From NCBI GenBank assembly GCA_019310525.1, contig JAFDEE010000039.1, positions 1 to 39,119 on the forward strand: DNA of 39,119 nt, read 5' to 3'. Source of the DNA: Deltaproteobacteria bacterium. Its GTDB lineage: Bacteria > Desulfobacterota > DSM-4660 > Desulfatiglandales > HGW-15. This document shows positions 15,935 through 23,773 of the stretch, one piece after another. Below the pieces are notes generated by a model. That model saw only the letters and a list, made by a program, of their open reading frames with translations, was not told the DNA's origin and made no database searches. The translations under genes were made by a program, and so were the position numbers. Every line of letters begins with the position of its first letter. Position 1 is the first letter of the stretch.

Positions 15935-17308
15935 ATGAAACCGATGATGAAAGGGATGACGAGAAGACGGCATAATTTCCTGCGATCAAAGCCAATTTTA
16001 TTTCACTGTTATTTCCTGTTCCTGACATTCGTTCTCCTCCTCCAACCCCTTCCTTTCCTGGCCGACGCCTCCATGCCCCCCGGCGAGGGAAGGAGGAAAG
16101 TGCCCGCGGCCCTTTTGAAATGGCCGGAAGGGGGTTCGCCTTACGCCGTCCTGGTCGACAAGTCCAGGCAAAAGGTATACCTTTATCATAGAGATTCTCC
16201 TTTCAGGCCCAAAAGGGTGTATGATTGTTCCACCGGGGAGATGCCGGGTCCAAAGACCAGGACCAACGACCGAAGGACTCCGGAAGGGATCTACTTTTTC
16301 ACTAAAAGCTTCACAGACCGGGAGCTTTCGCCCATTTACGGAATACGGGCCTTCCCCATCGATTATCCCAACCCGATCGACACGCGGATGGGGCGCGACG
16401 GGTACGGGATATGGTTCCATGGAACAAACAAACCTTTGAAACCCCGGGACACGAACGGCTGTATCGCACTCAGGAACGAAAGCATTGATGAGTTGGCGTC
16501 TTTTATCAAGCTCTACGACACCCCGGTTATCATCAGCCGGGAAATTAAGCTGGCCGATCCCATGGAGGTAACCAAAGAGGCCGCGGCCCTGGAGAAAATC
16601 ATCGAGGGATGGAGAAAGGCTTGGGAATCAAAAAATATTCCCACTTATATGTCCTATTACAGCCGATGGTTCCACGCCGGGGACAAGGACTGGAAGGCAT
16701 GGAAGGCTTACAAGAGCCGATTGGCCAAAAAGTATCGGAAGATCCGGGTTGAAATCGAGAATCTCCGACTGATCGAGAGCGACGGCGTTGTGGTAGCCTC
16801 CTTTAACCAGCGGTACCGAACCGAAATGCTTCGAAGCGAAGGGGTAAAAAAACTATACCTCCAACAAAACAGCAAAGAGTGGAAGATTGTCGGTGAACAC
16901 TTTTACGGAAAGGACCGGGGTATCGTCCTGGCTGCCCGAAAAAAGACCAAGGCCCTTTCGCCCGTCCAGGAGATCCGCGCCTTCCTTAATAAATGGGAAA
17001 AATCTTGGGAAACCAAAGACTTGAAAACCTATATCTCCTGCTATGACCGCTCATTCAGATCGCGGGGAATGAACCTTACGGAATGGAAACGGTATAAAGA
17101 AAGGTTAAACAGGAAATACCGAACCCTCAGCGTGGAGCTTGGCGAGCTGAATATTTCCTTTCTTTCGAAACGAAGGGCAAGGGTGAGTTTCCGACAGGAA
17201 TACCGTGCCGACGAATACCGGGATGTCGGTATCAAGAAAATCCTGCTTGTCAAAAAGGGCGGGCATTGGAAGATAAGGGAAGAGAAATGGCGTCCCCTGA
17301 AGAGATAA
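15935..17308 (+). CDS. Csd6/Pgp2-like L,D-transpeptidase-fold protein with two NTF2-like domains
   Basis: Exported murein enzyme candidate, 457 aa. A hydrophobic segment (about 20-45) is a signal peptide or anchor. The YkuD domain (about 68-205) has VDKSRQKVYLYH, the TPEGIYFFTK strand, and the active site H162 (IWFHGT) with T173-N-G-C176 (DTNGCIALRNESI). Two homologous NTF2-like domains follow: about 218-325 (WRKAWESKNIPTYMSYYSRWF) and about 345-457 (WEKSWETKDLKTYISCYDRSF). H. pylori Csd6 and C. jejuni Pgp2 share the YkuD plus NTF2 layout and trim tetrapeptides to tripeptides. Here the NTF2 part is duplicated. The start is uncertain: several ATGs between 15935 and 15956, none with a good ribosome site. 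It overlaps the next gene by 22 nt. Confidence 0.85.
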   Translation: MKPMMKGMTRRRHNFLRSKPILFHCYFLFLTFVLLLQPLPFLADASMPPGEGRRKVPAALLKWPEGGSPYAVLVDKSRQKVYLYHRDSPFRPKRVYDCSTGEMPGPKTRTNDRRTPEGIYFFTKSFTDRELSPIYGIRAFPIDYPNPIDTRMGRDGYGIWFHGTNKPLKPRDTNGCIALRNESIDELASFIKLYDTPVIISREIKLADPMEVTKEAAALEKIIEGWRKAWESKNIPTYMSYYSRWFHAGDKDWKAWKAYKSRLAKKYRKIRVEIENLRLIESDGVVVASFNQRYRTEMLRSEGVKKLYLQQNSKEWKIVGEHFYGKDRGIVLAARKKTKALSPVQEIRAFLNKWEKSWETKDLKTYISCYDRSFRSRGMNLTEWKRYKERLNRKYRTLSVELGELNISFLSKRRARVSFRQEYRADEYRDVGIKKILLVKKGGHWKIREEKWRPLKR

Positions 17309-18090
17309 CCCCTTCGTCTAAGAAAAAGGACCGAAAGGCCCGCCGTCTCACAGTCATGGTCATGCGGGATGTGGGTGGCGTGCGGTCCTTCAAAATCTCT
17401 TCCCGTTTTTTCGTATGTGTCAGCCTGTTTTTCATCGCCTTTATTGTCTTATCCATTTTCGCTATCAACGCCTATCTTGATCTGCGCCTCCGGTACGACG
17501 ATCAATCCGAAAGCCTGGCCGCATGTGTGGAGGCCAATAACCGCCGGGATCGCGAACTCAAGAGGGCCATGGGGCGCATCGCCCTGCTGGAAGATTACGC
17601 CAGAGATCTCGAGGGGCGTTTGAAGGAAAAGGTCCAGGTGGCCCGGGAAAACGTTTCCAGGCCGAAGGCAGAACCCAAGGAACAAAAAAAAGATACGTCC
17701 TCTCCACCCCCCCCGAAACCAGCCCCAAAGCTGGTGGATGTCAGGGATGTCTCCGTAAAAAGGGAAAACAGCCAAATCACCGTGGAGTTCAAACTGGTAA
17801 ATCTCAGGCCTGGCCAGGCCCCGGTGGGAGGTTATGTTTATGTGCTGGCCGTCGCCAAGGGAATCGACCCTCCCCTCTATTCGATCCACCCGGAGGTAAA
17901 GCTTAAGGACGGAATACCAGCCAACTACAAAAAGGGGCAGCCATTTTTCATTCAAAGGTTCAAGCCCATGAAAGCCCGATTTAACCTGTCACGGTTCCCG
18001 ACAACCCAGGCCGCCATCCAGGTGCTGGTCTATGATCAAAAAGGAAAAATCCTTTTGAAGAAGGACTTCGAGGCCGATAATGCAACCTAG
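17287..18090 (+). CDS. Single-pass membrane coiled-coil protein of unknown family
   Basis: 267 aa from ATG 17287, which has an AAGGGA site; an earlier TTG is less likely. A basic cytoplasmic N terminus (SKKKDRKARRLTVMVMRD) precedes one membrane helix (about 42-63, FFVCVSLFFIAFIVLSIFA). A coiled coil of about 60 residues follows (SESLAACVEANNRRDRELK... to LEGRLKEKVQ), then a Pro/Lys-rich linker, then a C-terminal beta-rich domain of about 115 residues (LVDVRDVSVKRENSQITVEF ... IQVLVYDQKGKILLKKDF). I do not recognise the family. It overlaps the Csd6-like gene by 22 nt and the Csd4-like gene by 11 nt, so its product very likely works with both, perhaps as a membrane anchor holding the two murein enzymes together. 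Confidence 0.85.
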   Translation: MASPEEITPSSKKKDRKARRLTVMVMRDVGGVRSFKISSRFFVCVSLFFIAFIVLSIFAINAYLDLRLRYDDQSESLAACVEANNRRDRELKRAMGRIALLEDYARDLEGRLKEKVQVARENVSRPKAEPKEQKKDTSSPPPPKPAPKLVDVRDVSVKRENSQITVEFKLVNLRPGQAPVGGYVYVLAVAKGIDPPLYSIHPEVKLKDGIPANYKKGQPFFIQRFKPMKARFNLSRFPTTQAAIQVLVYDQKGKILLKKDFEADNAT

Positions 18091-19870
18091 ATCCAAGGTA
18101 TCTCGTTTCATCTTATCCCTTGTCCTTGCGGTCCTTTTCACCGCAGGGGTGTTCCTTTTCCCCTCTCGGGCCCTTTGCAAGCGTGATCATATCGTATATT
18201 TCCCCAATACCGCGTATGAACTAAACATCTACAAGATTTACGGTAAAAAACCCGGGAAGACCCTCATGCTCATCGGCGGGATCCAGGGCAACGAACCGGG
18301 GGGTTTCCTTTCCGCAGACCTCTATGCGGATATGAGCCTGGAGAGGGGCAACCTCATCGTGGTCCCCCGGGCCAACTTTTACTCTATTATTCTCAATCAA
18401 AGGGGCCCCAACGGGGACATGAACCGAAAGTTCACCCACGAAGAGATCTCATCCAGCATGGAGGACCGAATCGTAACGATCCTGAAGCGGTTGATCAGTG
18501 AAAGCGATTATCTCCTCAATCTTCATGACGGTGCCGGGTATTATTACCCCAAGTACATCAACAAATGGCGCAACCCCATGCGCTTCGGACAGGCCATAAT
18601 CGCTGACTGCGCGGAGTATCGGGTCCCGGGGACCGGGAAAGTGATCAAGCTCCGGGAAATGGCCGAAAGGGTGATCCGGGAAGTGAATCCTCACATTTCA
18701 AATGAACTTTATAAATTTCACTTCATGAATACCCGAACAGGTGATCCTGACAGCCCCCACGGGGAGCAACGAAGGTCCGCCACCTATTACGCCCTCACAA
18801 GACACCATATTCCAGCCTTCGGCGTGGAAACCTCTAAATTCCTGCCTTCCATAGATCTGAAAGTGCGGTATCACAACCTGGTCATCAACGCCTTTAAGAA
18901 AATCTTCGGGATCATTCCCGAGTCCCCCGGGCTCAAACTGGACCCCCCTGCGCTCAAGTACCTTGTGGTTTCCATCAATGGACAGACCCCCATCGTGGTC
19001 AAAAAGGGGGAGACCATACGGCTTCACAGAGGAGACATCATCGATGTCACCCACATCGAGTCAAATTACGAGAGGGGCTTGAGCCTGGATATCCTTGGAT
19101 ACGGCGGATTAAACGATTACAGGAAGGCTTTCGGGATCTTCCGGAATACCAGCCTCCTTGTAAGAAAAGACAATCAGAAATTCGCCGAGATTCCAATCAA
19201 GATCGTGAAGCGGGATGCCCGCCCCAGAGGCCCCGAGTCAGGGATGCCGAGAAAAGTGGATTACTTTATCATAGAATCCCGGGGGAAGCGGCTTCTCTTG
19301 AAAAATGGAGAAACCCTCGAGGTAGTCAAAGGGGATAAGATAAAGATCCTGGATGTCATTCCCCGGCTTCCCATTTCTCCCGAAGTGAATGTCAATTTCA
19401 AGGGATTCGTGGGCGACAAGAAAAACAACACGGGAGAAGACCGGGGATACATCATCGATACGGCCCGGGACCTCATGAGGCGTTATTCCCTGAACAAACA
19501 GGGTAATATTTACGAAATCATTGTTTCAAAAGGGAAGGTAGTCATAGGTAGGCTGAAGGTGTCCCTGATTCCTCCAAGGCTGGATTTCATGGTTCTCAAG
19601 GTCAACAACACTTCCCATTGTCTCATAAGGCCCGGGGAAACCGTGAGTTTGAAGGGTCGGGACCGGATCTGCCTGGAAGAGATCCGGACCAACCTCCACG
19701 ATGATGGAGATGTTCACTTGAACATCAATGGACGCAGGCTCTATCCCGGTGAGGTGGAGGAACTGGGCCGATTATGCCCGGAGGGAGACGGAAAGCCCTG
19801 TCTGGTCCGGGTGACCAAAGGATCCGACCTGCTTGGAAAGGCATATATTCTCCCTAAAGAGGGAACATAA
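18080..19870 (+). CDS. Csd4/Pgp1-like D,L-carboxypeptidase (peptidase M99 family)
   Basis: Exported zinc carboxypeptidase, 596 aa. The signal peptide spans about residues 8-33. The M14-fold catalytic domain (about 36-285) shows the unusual zinc ligands of the Csd4/Pgp1 group: Q69 and E72 (GGIQGNEPGGF) and H149 (NLHDGAGYYYP). It also has the substrate-binding N115-R116 (GDMNRKF) and catalytic Glu250 (FGVETSKF). Three consecutive beta domains follow (about 320-400, 415-510, 520-595). Each starts with a strand and a pattern like VKKGETIRLHRGD / LKNGETLEVVKGD / IRPGETVSLKGRD. Csd4 cuts the DL bond in muropeptide tripeptides and is needed for helical shape in Helicobacter. ATG 18080 overlaps the preceding gene, implying coupled translation. 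Confidence 0.9.
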   Translation: MQPRSKVSRFILSLVLAVLFTAGVFLFPSRALCKRDHIVYFPNTAYELNIYKIYGKKPGKTLMLIGGIQGNEPGGFLSADLYADMSLERGNLIVVPRANFYSIILNQRGPNGDMNRKFTHEEISSSMEDRIVTILKRLISESDYLLNLHDGAGYYYPKYINKWRNPMRFGQAIIADCAEYRVPGTGKVIKLREMAERVIREVNPHISNELYKFHFMNTRTGDPDSPHGEQRRSATYYALTRHHIPAFGVETSKFLPSIDLKVRYHNLVINAFKKIFGIIPESPGLKLDPPALKYLVVSINGQTPIVVKKGETIRLHRGDIIDVTHIESNYERGLSLDILGYGGLNDYRKAFGIFRNTSLLVRKDNQKFAEIPIKIVKRDARPRGPESGMPRKVDYFIIESRGKRLLLKNGETLEVVKGDKIKILDVIPRLPISPEVNVNFKGFVGDKKNNTGEDRGYIIDTARDLMRRYSLNKQGNIYEIIVSKGKVVIGRLKVSLIPPRLDFMVLKVNNTSHCLIRPGETVSLKGRDRICLEEIRTNLHDDGDVHLNINGRRLYPGEVEELGRLCPEGDGKPCLVRVTKGSDLLGKAYILPKEGT

Positions 19871-19884
19871 GAGGCCCTTATTCC

Positions 19885-21873
19885 TTAAGGCCCCGCGTAT
19901 TCGATTTTCAACACATCATTCCAGGGGTCGGACTTCTGGATCCTGACCGTGATATGTTGCCCCTCCTGTAACATTTGTCCCTCCTGGCGCTTCATTTCAG
20001 CCACAAGAAGGAAATCCAGCAGGACCACGCGGTATCTATTTCTCATCTCATCCAGGACGAGGGCAGGAAAGGTCTCGCCCGTGTGTTGTAGAAGGAATTT
20101 CAACAACCAGTATCGAGACCGATTTCTTTTCACCGTTCCGAGGTCCCTCAGCGCGACCGAGAGAAGCATCTGGATTTTTTCCAGGTCCTCGGCCGAGTAA
20201 ACAGGCTTCTTGCCGAGCAGGACATTTCTCAACTGGCGCTGAACCACCAGATCAGCATATCTCCGGATGGGGGAACTGGCATTGGTATAGGCATCCAGGC
20301 CGAGACCGGCGTGGGACTTGGCCTCTGTTTCCACCTTGAGGGGGCTCAGTTTGCGGCGCTGCTTGAATACGTAAAAAACATAATTATCCTCGTTCACCGG
20401 CAAGCGTTCCCCTGGTTCTTCTTGAGTCCTGTACAGGATGGGAATCCCGTGATCCCTGCAATAGCGGGCGACGAGCCAATTATAGAGAATCATGCACTCG
20501 GCGACCATGGTTCGGGCAGGCGTATTTTGATCCAGTGTCTGGAGGACAATCTCTCCTCCCGGATCAACGCGGATGGAAATTTCGGGCAAGGAGAGGACCA
20601 GGGCCCCCTGCTCAATCCGCCTGTGTTGAAGAATCTGCGTGAGGCGGTGGAGTGCTGAAAGGGCCTTATCCTCTAAGAAAGTCGCATCCACCTTATCATA
20701 ATCCAGGCGCTTGTTGACCCTGATTATGCTCCTAATGAACCGGTAATCTAAAAGGTTCCCCTCTCCGTCAAATCTGCAAAGAAGGGAAAGGGCCGCCCTA
20801 TCCGAGCCTTTGGTCAGGCTGAGGATGCCCTGGGAAAGCTCGGGGGGTAACATGGGGATCTGGGTACGCGGCAAATACAGGGAAGAAGCCCGGTGAAAGG
20901 CCTCCTTGTCGAGAACACCGCCTTCCGGAACCGTACCGGCCACGTCCGTGATATGAATCCCGAGGGTAATCTCGCCATCATGAATCTCCACGCTCAGGGC
21001 GTCATCAAAATCCTCTGTCATCGGCCCATCTATGGTGAAAACGGAAAGGTCCCGGAGGTCTTCCCCTCCTTCCGCCGCACCAGGGTCCGTCTCCGCCAAT
21101 AGCCGGGAGGCCCTGAGCACCTCCGGACCGAAGGATCTCCGGATATCATACCGGATAAAATCCAAATTTTCGTCTTCCTCCCAGACTCCGATTTTGCAAA
21201 GGATCTTCCGCGCCTCCCCGGTATCCGTAACCCCGGCCCTCTTGAGAAGTTCTTTCCCCTGTTTGAAATCGGGGGATTCCTTCCCAAAGACCGCAAGCTC
21301 CACCAAAAGCCTTACGACCTCGTCCCTGCAGGCCGGCTCCTGGACATCCTTGCCATCAAGCACGTCCTGGAGCCACTTGCCTCCCCGACCGAGGAGTTCC
21401 TCCCTGGCGGCTTCCTCTTCCCTTTGTTTCAGCATCTGCTCTATCCGCTCCTCGGAGTTCGGGAAAAAGCGCCCGTCTTTCATCTTGAAATAGAGCTTAT
21501 CTTCGAAAAGGGCCCGGACCAGGGCGGAAACATGTTGATCGCCGACCGCTTCCCCAAAGCAGAGTTCGGCCAGGTACCGGCCCTCGAAGGATCCGGTCTC
21601 CTCCTTGAGGAGTTCCCAGAGCGCAGGTACGTCGATCTTTTCCTTGAGCCTTATACGGGCTTCCTCCGCCTGTTTCAATTTTCCCAGGAGTCCTTCCCGC
21701 GAATGATCCACTCCCAGGATTTCACTGGAGACCAGCATGGCCCGCTTGGGAGGGAGATTGACCTCTCGATTGGTGGGGGTCAAAAGGTGAAGTCTGTTTC
21801 CCTTGTCCTGAAGACACAGGGCGCAGATGAAATTTCCCTGATCTATGTATTCTATGATTCTGCCCTCATACAT
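19885..21873 (-). CDS. RNase II/RNase R family exoribonuclease
   Basis: Cytoplasmic 3'-5' exoribonuclease of the RNB family, 662 aa. The N-terminal part (1-250) resembles OB/winged-helix RNA-binding modules. The RNB catalytic domain begins about residue 270 with VFTIDGPMTEDFDDALSVE, supplying the clustered aspartates that bind Mg. It continues with LGIHITDVAGTVPEGGVLDKEA, LYLPRTQIPMLPPELSQGILSL and SPIRRYADLVVQRQL, the family's RNA-end-binding signature. The C-terminal 60 residues look like an S1-type OB fold. It converges on the Csd4-like gene (14-nt gap) and diverges from the YidD-like gene. Confidence 0.9.
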   Translation of the reverse strand: MYEGRIIEYIDQGNFICALCLQDKGNRLHLLTPTNREVNLPPKRAMLVSSEILGVDHSREGLLGKLKQAEEARIRLKEKIDVPALWELLKEETGSFEGRYLAELCFGEAVGDQHVSALVRALFEDKLYFKMKDGRFFPNSEERIEQMLKQREEEAAREELLGRGGKWLQDVLDGKDVQEPACRDEVVRLLVELAVFGKESPDFKQGKELLKRAGVTDTGEARKILCKIGVWEEDENLDFIRYDIRRSFGPEVLRASRLLAETDPGAAEGGEDLRDLSVFTIDGPMTEDFDDALSVEIHDGEITLGIHITDVAGTVPEGGVLDKEAFHRASSLYLPRTQIPMLPPELSQGILSLTKGSDRAALSLLCRFDGEGNLLDYRFIRSIIRVNKRLDYDKVDATFLEDKALSALHRLTQILQHRRIEQGALVLSLPEISIRVDPGGEIVLQTLDQNTPARTMVAECMILYNWLVARYCRDHGIPILYRTQEEPGERLPVNEDNYVFYVFKQRRKLSPLKVETEAKSHAGLGLDAYTNASSPIRRYADLVVQRQLRNVLLGKKPVYSAEDLEKIQMLLSVALRDLGTVKRNRSRYWLLKFLLQHTGETFPALVLDEMRNRYRVVLLDFLLVAEMKRQEGQMLQEGQHITVRIQKSDPWNDVLKIEYAGP

Positions 21874-21942
21874 GGCTTATAGACATTGTGTTTTATTTTC
21901 TGGGAGAAATTCTCAAGGCCCATACCATCCTTTAATGCGGAC

Positions 21943-21969
21943 CCGTCAGGGGACGCACCCCCCGGACGG
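21943..21969 (-). promoter_or_regulatory. GC-rich hairpin in the leader of the RNase II-family gene
   Basis: Nested arms CCGTC (21943-21947) with GACGG (21965-21969), and GGGG (21949-21952) with CCCC (21958-21961), close a 5-nt loop. They lie about 70 nt before the RNase start on the minus strand. The 453-nt gap 21874-22326 otherwise shows only a weak 63-codon frame (22031-22222, plus strand) that I cannot support as a gene, and no clear promoter. Confidence 0.35.
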
Positions 21970-22326
21970 CTACGCCCGCAACCCGCCCTTGTATCACGAA
22001 AGCGAATGAAATCCTTGGGAAAGTTCCTGGATGAAAATTGAAGTGAAACCCTTCCCGGGCGGCACACGGTCCAAGGAAACCGGAAAACGAATGAAGCTGG
22101 ACGATGAGGAACCGTTACCGGAACAAAGCGATACCTTGATTTCCAAGATTAGTAACAGGACACTCCGGCGGTTGTCAACTTCATGGGCCGACAATCTTGA
22201 CTTATTCGGTGGGCTCCGGTAAGGTTTTTAAAATAAACGGGATTTCCGCGGATCTCCCTGTTTTTCAGATGGAGCCTCAGGGAAAAACAAAAAGTGCTCC
22301 ATCTTCCCTTACAAGGTCATGATTTC

Positions 22327-22737
22327 ATGAGAATCTTCAGACTTGCGGCATTTTGCATCCTTTTTTCCCTCCTGACCCTCATCCATACAGCAGCATGGGG
22401 CGGGGAAAACCGGTCAGCAGGGTCCCATGAAAGCAACTTGACAGGGACGCTTAACCCCGGAGTCTGGCTCGTCTCCTTCATCTGGAAACATATCTCGGCT
22501 GTTGACGGAGATCGATGCCCCAGCTATCCTTCTTGCTCTGCGTACAGCCGGAAGGCCTTTAAAAAACATGGATTCTTCATTGGATGGATCATGACTGTCG
22601 ACCGTCTTATCCACGAGGGACAGGAGGAATACGCCACCTCACCCGCGATCCTTTCTGATGGAAAATGGAAAATCTATGACCCAGTGGAAAACAATGATTT
22701 CTGGTGGTACGATCGGAAAAAGAAAGATTCCAAGTAG
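22327..22737 (+). CDS. YidD-like protein with signal peptide
   Basis: 136 aa from ATG 22327; an upstream GTG at 22294 is less likely. Residues 45-100 match the YidD (membrane protein insertion efficiency factor) signature: VWLVSFIWKHISAVDGDRCPSYPSCSAYSRKAFKKHG, where classic YidD has KHISP..G..CRFYPTCS.YA..A...HG. The cysteines of CPSYPSC are kept. It departs from the family in having a cleavable-looking signal (about 1-26, core LAAFCILFSLLTLI), a 40-residue tail ending DFWWYDRKKKDSK, and no rnpA or yidC next to it. It overlaps the following TPR gene by 44 nt, so the two probably act together in the envelope. Confidence 0.82.
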   Translation: MRIFRLAAFCILFSLLTLIHTAAWGGENRSAGSHESNLTGTLNPGVWLVSFIWKHISAVDGDRCPSYPSCSAYSRKAFKKHGFFIGWIMTVDRLIHEGQEEYATSPAILSDGKWKIYDPVENNDFWWYDRKKKDSK

Positions 22738-23659
22738 CCGCCTCTACTTATACCTTTTGGTGGCGGCCACATTTCTGAATCTTCTTTTCCCTTCCTTTCT
22801 TCTTTCCTCCCAGATCACCATTGACAGCAAGGATCAGTTCGCCTTTGCCCGCCATCTCATGGAGAAGAAGGATTATGTCCGGGCGATCCTGGAGTTCGAG
22901 AGGCTCCTCTATTTTTTCCCTGGAGACGAGAAGGTCCCGGAGGCACGTTACCTGATCGGTGTCTGTCATTTCAGGGGAGGGGACTATGAATCGGCGAGGG
23001 AAACGGCCTTTGGACTTTACAGGGATTATCCTGACCATTCGATCGGAGGGAAGGCCCTACTCCTGATCGGGGAATCCTATTATGCCCAGGGAGCCTTTGA
23101 GGAGGCGGAGCGCTATTTCAGGATGGTAACCGAAAGATTCAAAGATCCGGATCTAAGAAACAGGGCCCTCTACCGTCTAGGATGGAGCAGGATGAAGGAG
23201 AACCGTTGGGATGAAGCTTCTTCCCTCTTCGATCGGGTGGAACCGGAAAGTCCCCTGTACCCAAGCGCCCGGGAACTCGCATCGAAGAGCATCCAAGGAG
23301 AAGAACTGCCGGTAAAAAATCCGGTCGCTGCAGGGCTAATGGCAGGTTTGCTTCCAGGCCTCGGACATGCTTACTGCGGGAGATATAAGGATGGGACCGT
23401 CGCCTTCCTCCTGAACGGTCTCTTCGTGTGGGCGGCTTACCAGGCCTTTGAAAAGGATCAGGAAATCCTTGGAGGAATCCTGTCCTTTCTAGAAGCCGGG
23501 TGGTACTCCGGAAACATTTACAGTGCCGTCAATTGCGCCCACAAGCACAATCGCGCTGTTCGGGACAAGTTCCGCAACCGGCTGAAAGACCGTTTTGATC
23601 TTTCCCTTTTCACCTCGGGTGACAAAAACTTAGGTATCGCCCTCACGTTCGATTTCTGA
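22694..23659 (+). CDS. TPR-repeat envelope protein with C-terminal membrane segments
   Basis: About 321 aa from ATG 22694; the frame also has ATG 22658, which would overlap the YidD-like gene further. An N-terminal hydrophobic segment (LYLYLLVAATFLNLLFPSFLL) suits a signal peptide. Residues 35-185 hold about four tetratricopeptide repeats (FARHLMEKKDYVRAILEFERL, GVCHFRGGDYESARETAFGLY, GESYYAQGAFEEAERYFRMV, GWSRMKENRWDEASSLFDRV). The C-terminal part has two hydrophobic helices around AAGLMAGLLPGLGHAYCGRYKDG, a DUF5683/TM2-like glycine-rich hairpin, and ends LGIALTFDF, like an outer-membrane or periplasmic terminus. Function unknown; pairing with YidD suggests a role in membrane protein assembly. 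Confidence 0.8.
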   Translation: MISGGTIGKRKIPSSRLYLYLLVAATFLNLLFPSFLLSSQITIDSKDQFAFARHLMEKKDYVRAILEFERLLYFFPGDEKVPEARYLIGVCHFRGGDYESARETAFGLYRDYPDHSIGGKALLLIGESYYAQGAFEEAERYFRMVTERFKDPDLRNRALYRLGWSRMKENRWDEASSLFDRVEPESPLYPSARELASKSIQGEELPVKNPVAAGLMAGLLPGLGHAYCGRYKDGTVAFLLNGLFVWAAYQAFEKDQEILGGILSFLEAGWYSGNIYSAVNCAHKHNRAVRDKFRNRLKDRFDLSLFTSGDKNLGIALTFDF

Positions 23660-23773
23660 TCCCGAAAGAGGCCTTTTTTCCTCTGAAGCACTCCCGCCCC
23701 TTTTCTTCAAGGCGGGACTCTGCTACATTTTAAGAACACGATGTGCCCCCTGCCTTCACATGGAGAAGCAAAT

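Noticed and set aside
22031-22222. 63-codon plus-strand frame in the gap before the YidD-like gene
   Set aside because: Weak ribosome site, no known motif, and a competing minus-strand frame in the same place. It may be real but cannot be supported.
23692-23717. TCCCGCC ... GGCGGGA hairpin after the TPR gene
   Set aside because: The stem is plausible but no T run follows, so I do not call a terminator.
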